Below, in pieces: positions 1-7,886 of a stretch of DNA of 24,475 nucleotides; the stretch's first letter is position 1, and the number at the start of each line of letters is the position of its first letter. This DNA comes from a virus, in IMG/VR virus record IMGVR_UViG_3300042691_014185, positions 1 to 24,475 of that record; one strand, 5' to 3'. The position numbers and the translations under genes were made by a program. A model generated the notes under the pieces. It was not told the DNA's origin. It made no database searches and saw only the letters and a list, made by a program, of their open reading frames with translations.

Positions 1-17
1 ACCAGTACCAAAGAAAA

Positions 18-275
18 ATGGAGATCATTAAAAACATATCCGAAACCGAGCGCGAGATTTACGGGTTTAGAGTACTCGGATTGTATTTTATTTTCTCGAA
101 GTACAATAAGGAAGAAAAGCCAAAAGGCAAAAGAAAATGGCGGCTTTTAGAGCATATAAACGGTTATCAAAGCAAAACGCCACTTCCAGAACTGCCCGAA
201 GAAATCCGCAGGGAGGCAGAAATAGAGGCGGCTAAATTGGTTCGCGTAATGACTTGGCAAGAATATAAACGTTAA
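18..275 (+). CDS. hypothetical small phage protein
   Basis: I do not recognise this 85-residue protein. It is rich in Lys, Arg and Glu, has no predicted signal peptide or membrane segment, and carries basic runs near residues 31-42 (KEEKPKGKRKW). The ATG at 18 is the first in frame, but the frame is open to the left edge of the window, so this could be the end of a longer gene. It lies just upstream of the terminase genes and is separated from them by a 70-nt gap holding a promoter-like motif. Its position next to terS makes a packaging or late-regulatory role possible, but nothing in the sequence proves it. Confidence 0.6.
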   Translation: MEIIKNISETEREIYGFRVLGLYFIFSKYNKEEKPKGKRKWRLLEHINGYQSKTPLPELPEEIRREAEIEAAKLVRVMTWQEYKR

Positions 276-333
276 AAACCTAGGCGAGGCGATGCTTTTC
301 TTAGTCCCCGCGCCACTTTTAAGTTTATTTTTT

Positions 334-341
334 TACCTTTG
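334..341 (+). promoter_or_regulatory. candidate Bacteroidota -7 promoter element (TACCTTTG)
   Basis: TACCTTTG is a full match to the Bacteroidota -7 consensus TAnnTTTG and ends 4 nt before the ATG at 346. A transcript starting at the usual distance would begin at or next to the start codon, making the terS message leaderless or nearly so. I see no clear -33 TTG or TTTG at the expected spacing, which weakens the call. Confidence 0.45.
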
Positions 342-345
342 TAGT

Positions 346-705
346 ATGTCAGCAGGTAGACCACCAATATGGGATGATCCAGAAAAGTTTGAAAAAGCCG
401 TAGAGGCTTATTTTGCTGAATCTGAAACCAAAAAATCAAATCCTACATGGACCGGATTGGCTTTGCACCTTGGCTTTGAAAGCCGTCAAAGCCTTCAGGA
501 TTACAAGGAAAAGGAACAATTTTCTTACCCGATAAAAAAAGCCCTAGCCAGAATTGAGGAAAACTACGAACAAGGGCTATTTTCAAGGAATCCAGCAGGC
601 GCAATTTTCGCCCTTAAAAACTTTGGCTGGAAGGATAAACAAGAGGTTGAGCAGTCAGGCTCAGTCAAATATGACCACGTAATAACAGGCATGGAGATTA
701 AATGA
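346..705 (+). CDS. terS: terminase small subunit
   Basis: This 119-residue protein is the DNA-recognition subunit of the packaging motor; it binds the phage packaging site and directs the large subunit to cut. The pattern is typical of a common TerS family: an N-terminal GRPP motif (residues 4-7), a helix-turn-helix-like stretch PTWTGLALHLGFESRQSL (33-50), and the conserved ending NPAGAIFALKNFGWKDKQE (82-100). The same frame is open upstream to an ATG at 292, but the extra 18 residues are hydrophobic and unlike the family, and a promoter-like motif lies inside them, so I start at 346. It overlaps the large subunit gene by ATGA, which suggests translational coupling. The function assignment is strong; packaging mode (cos or pac) cannot be told. 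Confidence 0.88.
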   Translation: MSAGRPPIWDDPEKFEKAVEAYFAESETKKSNPTWTGLALHLGFESRQSLQDYKEKEQFSYPIKKALARIEENYEQGLFSRNPAGAIFALKNFGWKDKQEVEQSGSVKYDHVITGMEIK

Positions 706-2060
706 AGCTACTGTTTGATACCAACGGAAATGACAAACAGAAATTAGCGGCCAGTTACTGGATTGACAATGAGACGTTTGATATAGTTTATGGCGGCTCA
801 AAAGGCTCAGGCAAAAGCTATTTAGGCGTTTCTCTTATTTTTGGGGACGCTTTTATTTATGCCGGCACCCACTACTTTATTGCCAGAAAGAAACTTAACG
901 ACCTCCGAAAATACACAATACCATCAATTTACGAGGTTTTTGCCGATTGGGGAATAAATGAAAATCAATACCGATTTGACGGAAAGGATAATTTCTTTGA
1001 GCTTTCAAACGGTTCAAAGGTATTTCTAATTGAAGCATCATACATGCCATCAGACCCAGAATATCAAAGATTTGGGTCAATGCAAATGACGCGCGGATGG
1101 ATAGAGGAAGCTGGTGAGATAGCCGTAAAAGCAAAAAACAACTTGGCCGCGTCTATCGGTAGGTGGAAAAACGATCTATACAATTTACTGGGCAAGTTAC
1201 TGCAGACGTGCAACCCAGCTAAAAACTACCTATACCGAGATTATTACAAGAAGTACAAGGATAAAAGCCTTGAAGCATGGAAGAAGTTCGTACAAGCTTT
1301 ACCGGGTGATAATAAAAAACTATCGGCTGGGTATCTTGATAACCTTAAAAGAATACTTTCAAAAAATGAGAAAGAGCGCCTTTTAAATGGTAATTGGGAG
1401 TTTGATGATGACCCTAAAACACTTTGCGAGTACGAGCAAATATGCAATATCTTTTCTAATCAGTTTGTTGATGGCGATGAGTATTATATAACTGCGGACA
1501 TTGCCCGGCTTGGCAAGGACTCAACAATAGCCAAGGTATGGCGCGGCTGGAGAGTGGTTAAAAGGGTTGAAAAAAAGAAGTTAAAAATAACAGAATCAGC
1601 CGAATTGGTTAGGGGATTAGCAACTGATTACGCGGTCCCTATGTCAAATACCATAGTCGATGAAGGCGGTGTAGGGGGCGGGGTAGTGGACATTTTAGGG
1701 TGCCTTGGATTTGTCTCCAATGCCAGACCATTGCCCACAGGGGAGTATGATGCTGATGGTAAAGAAATTATTGATAACTTTGACATGTTAAAAAGCCAGT
1801 GCGGGTTTAAGTTAGCAGAGATTGTAAACTCAAATGGGCTTTATGAAGATGCCGAAGTTGATGTACAACAAAGAATAATTGAGCAACTGGAGCAACTAAA
1901 ACAAAAGTCAATTGATTCAGACATGAAGCGCGGATTAATGCCGAAAGAAGAAATTGTATCCAACATAGGATACAGCCCTGACGATATGGATAATTATATC
2001 ATGAGGGCTTATTTTGAATTTGCCACAAGAACAGTAGGAACATACATGCAATCATTTTAA
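702..2060 (+). CDS. terL: terminase large subunit
   Basis: This is the ATPase-nuclease motor that pumps DNA through the portal into the prohead and cuts the concatemer. The N-terminal ATPase shows a Walker A GGSKGSGKS (31-39), an arginine-containing segment FIARKKLNDLRK (59-70), Walker B with acidic pair in GWIEEAGEI (132-140) and a coupling-type TCNP motif (169-172). The C-terminal RNase H-like nuclease shows candidate metal ligands D266 in ITADIARLGKDST, D320 and E321 in VDEGGVGGG, and D427, D428 and D430 in SPDDMDNYIMRA. At 452 residues it is of normal length and intact. It starts by ATGA overlap with terS. Unusually, the portal gene does not follow it but lies about 19 kb downstream. Confidence 0.95.
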   Translation: MKLLFDTNGNDKQKLAASYWIDNETFDIVYGGSKGSGKSYLGVSLIFGDAFIYAGTHYFIARKKLNDLRKYTIPSIYEVFADWGINENQYRFDGKDNFFELSNGSKVFLIEASYMPSDPEYQRFGSMQMTRGWIEEAGEIAVKAKNNLAASIGRWKNDLYNLLGKLLQTCNPAKNYLYRDYYKKYKDKSLEAWKKFVQALPGDNKKLSAGYLDNLKRILSKNEKERLLNGNWEFDDDPKTLCEYEQICNIFSNQFVDGDEYYITADIARLGKDSTIAKVWRGWRVVKRVEKKKLKITESAELVRGLATDYAVPMSNTIVDEGGVGGGVVDILGCLGFVSNARPLPTGEYDADGKEIIDNFDMLKSQCGFKLAEIVNSNGLYEDAEVDVQQRIIEQLEQLKQKSIDSDMKRGLMPKEEIVSNIGYSPDDMDNYIMRAYFEFATRTVGTYMQSF

Positions 2061-2061
2061 C

Positions 2062-2724
2062 ATGAAATTTGACATCACCCTTAACGGAGTAACGGTAAAA
2101 AAAGAAATCCCCACATCATACGCTGAAATGACCTACGAGCAGCTTATTGGGTTGGCTTCTTGTGGAGATGATAAGATCAAAATTCTATCGATGTTTACCG
2201 ATGTTGCGGAAGAAACCTTGCGAAAAGCAAAGATAAAAAACCTTTTTGTCGTGCTGGATTCGCTTAAATTTCTACGCAAAGAAGTAGAGCAAACCATGCC
2301 AAAGTCAATCATGGGCTATCCTATAAAAGACATTGAAATAGAAACGATTGGCCAATATGCCGACATTCAGGATATTATTTCTAAGTATGACAAAGATAAC
2401 CCAATAGATATTCTGAAGTCTTACCCGTTGATTGTGGCAACCTATTGCGTTAAACCTTACGACTTTGCGAAAGCTGAAGAGTTATCAAAGGAGCTATTAA
2501 AAGCGCCATGCGGGGAGGTCTTGGCAGTGGCAAATTTTACGTTAGTGAAGTTGGAAGAATTGAACAGAACCACGCAGCCAATCTTCCTCCGACTGGTTAT
2601 ACGGATGAGCAAATTCAAGCGGGCTATGAAAAACTGGCTAAATCGTTTGGTTTTTACTCAACGTTATTATTCATGGAGAAACAAACTCCGTTCACACGAG
2701 ATCAATTACTTGAATGGACAGTAA
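2062..2724 (+). CDS. putative tail assembly chaperone, zero-frame product (gpG-like)
   Basis: This 220-residue frame begins 1 nt after terL. Residues 1-159 look like a normal acidic, helical protein and resemble the N-terminal part of tail-chaperone-like proteins I know from Bacteroidota phages (for example IPTSYAEMTYEQLIGL, 16-31). After residue 159 the frame turns Arg/Lys-rich and loses protein-like character, while the -1 frame takes over with plausible sequence to 2810. A heptamer A_AAT_TTT at 2532-2538 fits the X_XXY_YYZ slippery pattern in this frame. In phage lambda and many others, tail assembly chaperones are made as a short form and a frameshifted longer form that bind the tape measure. 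The zero-frame tail of 61 residues past the site is longer than is usual. An indel mutation or sequencing error is the main alternative. Confidence 0.6.
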   Translation: MKFDITLNGVTVKKEIPTSYAEMTYEQLIGLASCGDDKIKILSMFTDVAEETLRKAKIKNLFVVLDSLKFLRKEVEQTMPKSIMGYPIKDIEIETIGQYADIQDIISKYDKDNPIDILKSYPLIVATYCVKPYDFAKAEELSKELLKAPCGEVLAVANFTLVKLEELNRTTQPIFLRLVIRMSKFKRAMKNWLNRLVFTQRYYSWRNKLRSHEINYLNGQ

Positions 2725-2810
2725 GGGACTTTAAATTTAACCTGAGATACATTAGTTGGAAGAACCATATCGATGAAGAGTACGCCAAAATAATGAGGGA
2801 CAAAAAATGA
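2508..2810 (+). CDS. -1 frame extension of tail assembly chaperone (gpT-like)
   Basis: This frame is open from 2478 to 2810 and lies -1 to the preceding gene. The ATG at 2508 is probably not a real start; the opening residues look out of frame. From about 2538 on it reads as real protein, for example YTDEQIQAGYEKLAKSFGFY and the C-terminal ISWKNHIDEEYAKIM. If ribosomes slip at 2532-2538 the fused product has 159 zero-frame plus 90 frame -1 residues, 249 in all. Its stop forms an ATGA junction with the next gene at 2807, the same coupling seen at many other real junctions in the window, which supports its being translated. Position upstream of tail-completion genes fits a tail role, although the tape measure gene is 5 kb away. 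Confidence 0.6.
   Translation: MRGGLGSGKFYVSEVGRIEQNHAANLPPTGYTDEQIQAGYEKLAKSFGFYSTLLFMEKQTPFTRDQLLEWTVRDFKFNLRYISWKNHIDEEYAKIMRDKK
2532..2538 (+). promoter_or_regulatory. putative -1 ribosomal frameshift slippery site A_AAT_TTT
   Basis: Read in the upstream gene's frame the codons are GCA AAT TTT, giving the heptamer A_AAT_TTT. Both tRNAs can re-pair after slipping back one base (AAT to AAA, TTT to TTT). The next codon in the new frame is TAC at 2538. A stem-loop begins 14 nt downstream. A second, weaker slip candidate is G_AAA_AAC near 2626-2634 inside the overlap. Confidence 0.5.
2553..2587 (+). other. stem-loop downstream of the slippery site
   Basis: GGAAGA-a-TTG (2553-2562, one bulged A) can pair with CAATCTTCC (2579-2587) around a 16-nt loop, giving nine base pairs. 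It lies 14 nt after the candidate slippery heptamer, a little farther than the 5-9 nt usual for stimulatory structures, so its role in frameshifting is an inference. Confidence 0.35.
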
Positions 2811-3238
2811 AACGCAGCGAGATAAGGGCAATAATTAAGGCGGGTGTCGATTCTATGACTCCCGTTTTACAGTTCTGGGATGGTGAACTTCAGGATTGGA
2901 ACGCACAAAGAGACAACAAATATCCCGGAGTATTGTCTATTCTTGATCAGGTTGATTCAAAATATGAGGACAACATGTCTCCTTTAGATACTTGGCCCAT
3001 TAGGTTGCTAGTATGTAAAATTGACAAGATGGACTCTTTACCAGGTGTTTACGAGAATATTGTAGATGATTGCGATGATGTTGCTCAGAAGCTAATTTAC
3101 TACTACCGCAATAATTCAGGTGCTTACGAAATCAAAACAGCTAACAGAAAACGGTTTATTAAAAAGCATGCGGATTGTTTAACGGGTGTTGAGCTTACAT
3201 TTACGATACAGGCAAACGATAAAACTAGGGTATGTTAG
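2807..3238 (+). CDS. putative tail terminator / tail completion protein
   Basis: This 143-residue protein has no motif I can name with certainty. Size, position (after the chaperone and before a gp10-like protein) and the sequence trend fit a tail terminator or head-tail completion protein: an N-terminal helix (KRSEIRAIIKAGVD), then alternating strands, WPIRLLVCKID (64-74), and a helix VDDCDDVAQKLIYYYRN. Such proteins cap the tail tube and dock it to the head. It starts in an ATGA overlap with the -1 frame of the preceding gene, and its end overlaps the next start by 7 nt. No signal peptide or membrane segment is seen. It could also be a stopper or other neck protein. Confidence 0.45.
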   Translation: MKRSEIRAIIKAGVDSMTPVLQFWDGELQDWNAQRDNKYPGVLSILDQVDSKYEDNMSPLDTWPIRLLVCKIDKMDSLPGVYENIVDDCDDVAQKLIYYYRNNSGAYEIKTANRKRFIKKHADCLTGVELTFTIQANDKTRVC

Positions 3239-3726
3239 AGTTGTTTGAAACATGGGGTAAGAAAGGTGTGGCAATATTTAGAGCTGCACTATTGCCATTT
3301 TCAGCAACTGGTAAAACGGTAGCATCGATCAAATATAAGGCAACAGGAACAGGTCTTATAATAACAGGAAGAGGATTTCTGGAAACTTTAGAAACCGGTA
3401 GAGGCCCGCGCAAGTCTTCATCCTATGGTGGTTTTGATTTGAGCCTTGATGAGTGGGCGCAAGCCCGGGGATTTGCGTCAAAGAAAACTAAGTCGGGAGT
3501 TGTTTACTACAACATCAATGGAGTGTGGTTTTCAGCCAAGTCTTTAGCGTGGAAAATCAACACAAAAGGAGATAAGCAGTTTAGATCAGGCAGTCAAAGA
3601 GATGTCTACAAGTCCGTAAAAGATCAGTTCATTGAAGATTTAAAGGATTCGGTATTTAAAGAGGAAAAGAAAAAGTTTAAGGATAAGGTAATAAACATGA
3701 TGAGAAATGAGCCTGTCAATAGTTAA
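3232..3726 (+). CDS. putative neck / tail-completion protein (HK97 gp10-like)
   Basis: This 164-residue protein has a pattern reminiscent of HK97 gp10-type neck proteins: a short N-terminal helix, SATGKTVASIKYKATGTGLI (24-43), then FLETLETGRGPRK (49-61) and a basic, helical C-terminus. The phrase ETGRGP with a following aromatic and glycine-rich strand is common in related Bacteroidota phage proteins. Proteins of this type bridge the portal ring or stopper and the tail tube. The ATG at 3232 overlaps the upstream stop by 7 nt, and its end overlaps the next gene by 20 nt. Similarity is by eye only, so the exact position in the virion is uncertain. Confidence 0.5.
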   Translation: MLELFETWGKKGVAIFRAALLPFSATGKTVASIKYKATGTGLIITGRGFLETLETGRGPRKSSSYGGFDLSLDEWAQARGFASKKTKSGVVYYNINGVWFSAKSLAWKINTKGDKQFRSGSQRDVYKSVKDQFIEDLKDSVFKEEKKKFKDKVINMMRNEPVNS

Positions 3727-5410
3727 GCGGCCTATTGGCAGCATCAACAGCACATCTAGCAATACAGCCACGTACACCAATAATTCAAGCGTAATCACGC
3801 GCGCTGGTCATGGACTTATCACCGGAGCGACTATCTACATCTCATCAGGGCAGTATATTGGTTATTGGTATGTTACACCATTAACCGCAAACACATTCAA
3901 TATCCGCGAGTATGCCGGCAGCACGGTAAAGACTTTTATAGGCTCAGGAAGTTTTAACTATTTTGCTAGCGTTGACAATGCGGGCCACAATTGGTCTTCT
4001 GTTCACCTTCCAATAGTTTATAAGCTAAGTTCTAACCTGTGGCCGATTAATTCAGTGGATAGCGTATTTGGTGGCATAACTCCGACCAATGACAACGGGT
4101 ATTGTAAGATAGATTTGCCGGGCGATTTAAAGGTGGGTGTTGCCACAAATGAGCTTGAATATGTACAAGTTCTTTTTGCGGATGGGGTAACCTATGCGCA
4201 ATGCCGGATTATTCGTGTATACTCAAACGATATATTTACAATCAATCTGGCTTACGGGGTTACGCCATCTTTTAACACGGTACAATACTACACCAATAAT
4301 TACCACGCACGTGTAAGAATCTATGCCGGCCTTACCTCATCGCATTTTTTCAACACGGTAAAGCCTTACTCACTATTGGCAGAGCTGAAGATTATTCCTG
4401 ATTCTAGCGGAGTGGTGACGGCTAACATTAACGAAATCATAAAGAGCAAGATCGAGGTATTAAAAAACGATCTCACAAAAGGAACGCTTCAAAACAACTT
4501 GGACGCGTTTTGCCAGTTTTACATCTCTTATGCTGAGGCGTATGACTACGCGCCTAACGGATACACTACATTGGACTACATCAGCTCGTACACAAACGAT
4601 TCATTTAACGGGGTTGCGGTAAATGCTGATCTTCCTTTTAAGAACATTGCACAGGGGTTTATGTCTGATTACCTGTACGGTAACAGCGCTACAAAGCTAA
4701 AGTTTCTAACCCCTTCAATTTATCCGGTTCTTAATGCTGGGCAGTTCTTTGATATGTCATTTATCAATCAGATAGGGGCTAGGCTTAGAATGAAGCGCGA
4801 GGCGTATAAAAACGGACAGATAGTAAACCTTTTCTTTGATGATATAAACGATTACGGAATAGGAATCTATCGCTATGAGGTAGCTCAATCCGTTTACTTA
4901 GAGGATCGTATAGACTTAACGCTTCAATGGAATGATTATACTGCATGGATTGATATAAGCGAGGTCAAAACCATCACAGTTAATTCAGAGTGTTATAGTA
5001 ACATCATTAACCTATCATGGCTAAATTCGCTCGGAGGGTTTGATTATTGGGCATTTAAAGCTAATTCGGACTACGGTGTAGATATTGAAGGAAGCACGCA
5101 AACAACCAAGAATATTTATTCAAATTGGCCTTTGTCGTTTGGTGCTGGTGCCGATTCTATCAACATTGAAACATCGCGTACATCACGACAGGCAATAAAT
5201 GTAAGAGCCGAGAACCTTACACGCGATCAGGTAAATGATTTGTTTAGGATTAAGCTAAGCCCATTGCTTCAGATCGTAACATCTCGCACCGATAGACGGA
5301 CGGTTATTGCTGATAAAAACTCATTTGTTTACTACAAGCAAAGAGAGAAGCTATTCAATATGTCTTTTAACATCTCATTCACTGACACGCTGCCAGCGCA
5401 AAGCCTATGA
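3707..5410 (+). CDS. tail tip / baseplate structural protein (distal-tail-like)
   Basis: This 567-residue protein is rich in Asn, Ser, Thr and Tyr and predicted mostly beta-stranded, as expected of a virion surface protein. Residues about 15-85 look like a small all-beta domain (NNSSVITRAGHGLITGAT). The C-terminal third carries a phrase typical of a family in Bacteroidota phages and prophages: CYSNIINLSWLNSLGGFDYW (residues 433-452), followed by a strand-rich region like a tail-tube or distal-tail fold. It overlaps the upstream gene by 20 nt and the downstream tail protein by ATGA. Together with the next gene it probably forms the tip that contacts the host. The exact label (Dit or another baseplate component) is inference from location and composition. 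Confidence 0.55.
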   Translation: MSLSIVKRPIGSINSTSSNTATYTNNSSVITRAGHGLITGATIYISSGQYIGYWYVTPLTANTFNIREYAGSTVKTFIGSGSFNYFASVDNAGHNWSSVHLPIVYKLSSNLWPINSVDSVFGGITPTNDNGYCKIDLPGDLKVGVATNELEYVQVLFADGVTYAQCRIIRVYSNDIFTINLAYGVTPSFNTVQYYTNNYHARVRIYAGLTSSHFFNTVKPYSLLAELKIIPDSSGVVTANINEIIKSKIEVLKNDLTKGTLQNNLDAFCQFYISYAEAYDYAPNGYTTLDYISSYTNDSFNGVAVNADLPFKNIAQGFMSDYLYGNSATKLKFLTPSIYPVLNAGQFFDMSFINQIGARLRMKREAYKNGQIVNLFFDDINDYGIGIYRYEVAQSVYLEDRIDLTLQWNDYTAWIDISEVKTITVNSECYSNIINLSWLNSLGGFDYWAFKANSDYGVDIEGSTQTTKNIYSNWPLSFGAGADSINIETSRTSRQAINVRAENLTRDQVNDLFRIKLSPLLQIVTSRTDRRTVIADKNSFVYYKQREKLFNMSFNISFTDTLPAQSL

Positions 5411-7620
5411 CGTTCAGGGATATATCTACGGGTAACGTAATAGACTACAATGGTGAGTTTGGCTTAACCAAACAGGCCGCGTCATTCTTTGACTTTAAAA
5501 TCAAAGGCGATGTTTCTATTTCATTTAAGATACATAATAATTCATACAATCGTAACGTACTGGGGTACTACACACCTAACCAGATAAACAGCATCTCATC
5601 CACAAGAAAGAGATTCGAGTTATTGGATAAGGGGATTTCAATAGCCATCGGGTTTATAATTATTTCGCGTGTTGATGAATCTAAGATGGAGGTTTACTTT
5701 ATCTCTGGCAATAGCAATTGGTTTAATCAATTATCAGCAAAGATTACAGATTTTGATTATGAGGGTTATGAGGTGTTTATGAACCAAATCGAAAGTAGAA
5801 AGGCGGCCACGGAAGGTATTATATTTCCGTTAGTTGACTGGTATGCAAAAGGAAATAAAGCAAGTAATACGTTTATAGCTTCAAACATACTTTCAACCGG
5901 CTGGCCATCCAACGAAAACGGGCGAGCGCTGCAAGAGTTTTTTCCATGCTTTTATATTAAGTCAATATTCAAAGAAATAACCCGAAACACGGGAGTAGGA
6001 TTTTCTGGCAATGTATTTCAAGATAAAGTTTTTAATTCCTTGCTATGTACACCTAGCAGCCCTGAGATAGAGGTGCCAGAAGCAAAAGTTTATGATTCAT
6101 TGGTAAGGGTAAAGCGATCAACCACGCAACCTTTTTTAATTGCTAGTAGGCTCGTTGAGTTTGACCAGATTACACGCATAAATAACAACGAGCGTTTTTC
6201 AGGTTATAAGTATAACTGCGGGGTAAGTGGTGTAATAAAGATTACCGTAAATATTTACTTTTCAACAGCTCAGGCCTATCAGGTAGATGTGTTTAATGAT
6301 ACCGGAAGCGTAACAACTACCATTATTCCTTTTACTGTAGGCCGAACAGATTTGAATTATTACGGGTATATTTACGTGTCAGTTACAAGGGGGGATTTGC
6401 TTTCTATCTACCTCACCAGTGATGGCACATTTCCAAGCTATTCAATAGATGAGGCTTCTAATGTTCAGTTTGAATTAGAAAAAACAATTCCAGCGATATT
6501 GACTTCAGACACATATCCCGGATTTAGTTTAGTGCCTTCAGTTCTTCCTTCATCCATTGTGCCATCAATCACGGCTTTGGATATGGTTAAGTTCATTGCA
6601 TTTTACTTTGGATGTGTTTGCACGTATGATGAATATGCTAACACTATTTCAATAAATATAGTTGATAGGATAACAACGCAAGAAGATTGGAGCGATTACT
6701 ACGTTTCGCATTTAGATAAATTTGAAACTGGAATAGCTAAGAATAACTATATCCAAACAGAGGAGCCACAAGAAGATGATCTCCTAGCCTACAATGACAA
6801 GAGCAAGGTAATGTTTGGGGGAGGAAATATAGAAACTGATTACCAAAAAGTTCAAGATAGAGAAGTTTACAAAATACCTTTTGCCCCAGCTGATGACATT
6901 TCCTCTATCAATGGCATTTATCTACCGTATATTAATTTCTACGACATAAAGCAGGACGATAAGATAACAATGACCGTGACAACGGTTACCAATAACGCAG
7001 GTGTTGCAAGATTTAATGGATCAAATTCATTTAAAATAGGAGATTTGGTTTCTATGAAATCATCTATTTATAATGGGGCTGGAATAGTATCGGTTGCTAA
7101 TGCGGCATACATAGAAGTTCATGGTGTTATCTACAAGAACAATGATTCGGGGACGATTATAAAGCTAGACTACTCAACCGTAAAAGGCAGCAATAGATTA
7201 TTGTTTGCTTTGCCCGGTTATAATCTATCGGACTCAGGAACGGAGACAAGTTACAATTATGTATCAGGCGCAGGGCTTGCCACAGCCGTAAACAGTACAA
7301 CGGGATGTATTGCGTTCTTCGATAAAGTGCCGGTGGCTAGTAAACCGATCGACAATATCAAACAAAGTTTATCTATTGACTCGGTCAATAGCAGAAATAT
7401 CTCAATAGCTGAAAATTATCACGGGGTAATGCGGAGGGCTTTTAATAATCCGTTGATTGAGGCTAAGATGATTTTGCCTCAGTCCGTGTTTTACACTTTT
7501 AACTTTGATCGATTCATCTATTTAAAGACGGATGATTTGACGGGGTTGTTTTATGTGGCATCGATAACCAATTATAAAGATAGCAATACCCCTGTAGACG
7601 TAAACTTATACATGTTATGA
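5407..7620 (+). CDS. tail tip / baseplate hub protein (Tal-like)
   Basis: This 737-residue beta-rich protein is the largest of the tail-tip genes before the tape measure. The N-terminal part (FGLTKQAASFFDFKIKGDVS, 18-37) and C-terminal part (FDRFIYLKTDDLTGLFYVAS) resemble hub-type proteins of Bacteroidota siphophages, which close the tube end and carry receptor-binding parts. A central insert around 250-360 is Ser/Thr/Tyr-rich and could be a separate beta-sandwich. I see no peptidase or lysozyme motif. It starts by ATGA overlap with the gene before it and ends by ATGA overlap with the small gene after it. In most siphophages hub genes follow the tape measure; here they come before it. Confidence 0.55.
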   Translation: MTFRDISTGNVIDYNGEFGLTKQAASFFDFKIKGDVSISFKIHNNSYNRNVLGYYTPNQINSISSTRKRFELLDKGISIAIGFIIISRVDESKMEVYFISGNSNWFNQLSAKITDFDYEGYEVFMNQIESRKAATEGIIFPLVDWYAKGNKASNTFIASNILSTGWPSNENGRALQEFFPCFYIKSIFKEITRNTGVGFSGNVFQDKVFNSLLCTPSSPEIEVPEAKVYDSLVRVKRSTTQPFLIASRLVEFDQITRINNNERFSGYKYNCGVSGVIKITVNIYFSTAQAYQVDVFNDTGSVTTTIIPFTVGRTDLNYYGYIYVSVTRGDLLSIYLTSDGTFPSYSIDEASNVQFELEKTIPAILTSDTYPGFSLVPSVLPSSIVPSITALDMVKFIAFYFGCVCTYDEYANTISINIVDRITTQEDWSDYYVSHLDKFETGIAKNNYIQTEEPQEDDLLAYNDKSKVMFGGGNIETDYQKVQDREVYKIPFAPADDISSINGIYLPYINFYDIKQDDKITMTVTTVTNNAGVARFNGSNSFKIGDLVSMKSSIYNGAGIVSVANAAYIEVHGVIYKNNDSGTIIKLDYSTVKGSNRLLFALPGYNLSDSGTETSYNYVSGAGLATAVNSTTGCIAFFDKVPVASKPIDNIKQSLSIDSVNSRNISIAENYHGVMRRAFNNPLIEAKMILPQSVFYTFNFDRFIYLKTDDLTGLFYVASITNYKDSNTPVDVNLYML

Positions 7621-7886
7621 TAATTATTTATCTATCGTTTTACTTTTCTGGGCATCTTTGCGCTGGATCACTTCAGATAAATGATGATAAAATAACTTAT
7701 TGGAATGACGGTAATTATATCACCGAGGCAATTATAAAAAGTGATAAGGCAGGATACGACAGAATTATAAAGACGGAAAGCGGAAGAATAATAGTGATTG
7801 GATATAGATATGTTCAATACTTTATTGACAATAAGATTATGAGGCAGGAGATCAAAAGGGATATGATATGGAAAAAGAAACTATAA
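7617..7886 (+). CDS. hypothetical small protein with hydrophobic N-terminus
   Basis: The 89-residue product begins with a hydrophobic run, IIIYLSFYFSGHLCAGSL, that could be a signal peptide or membrane anchor, then a charged, strand-like body with basic ending. I do not recognise the family. It starts in an ATGA overlap with the hub gene and its last 19 nt overlap the tape measure start, so it is embedded in the tail operon and is probably expressed with it. It could be a minor tail-tip factor or a small exported protein; nothing in the sequence separates these. Confidence 0.5.
   Translation: MIIIYLSFYFSGHLCAGSLQINDDKITYWNDGNYITEAIIKSDKAGYDRIIKTESGRIIVIGYRYVQYFIDNKIMRQEIKRDMIWKKKL

Noticed and set aside
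292-345. N-terminal extension of the small terminase from an ATG at 292
   Set aside because: The extra 18 residues are hydrophobic, unlike the family, and cover a promoter-like TACCTTTG; the ATG at 346 gives the family's normal GRPP start.
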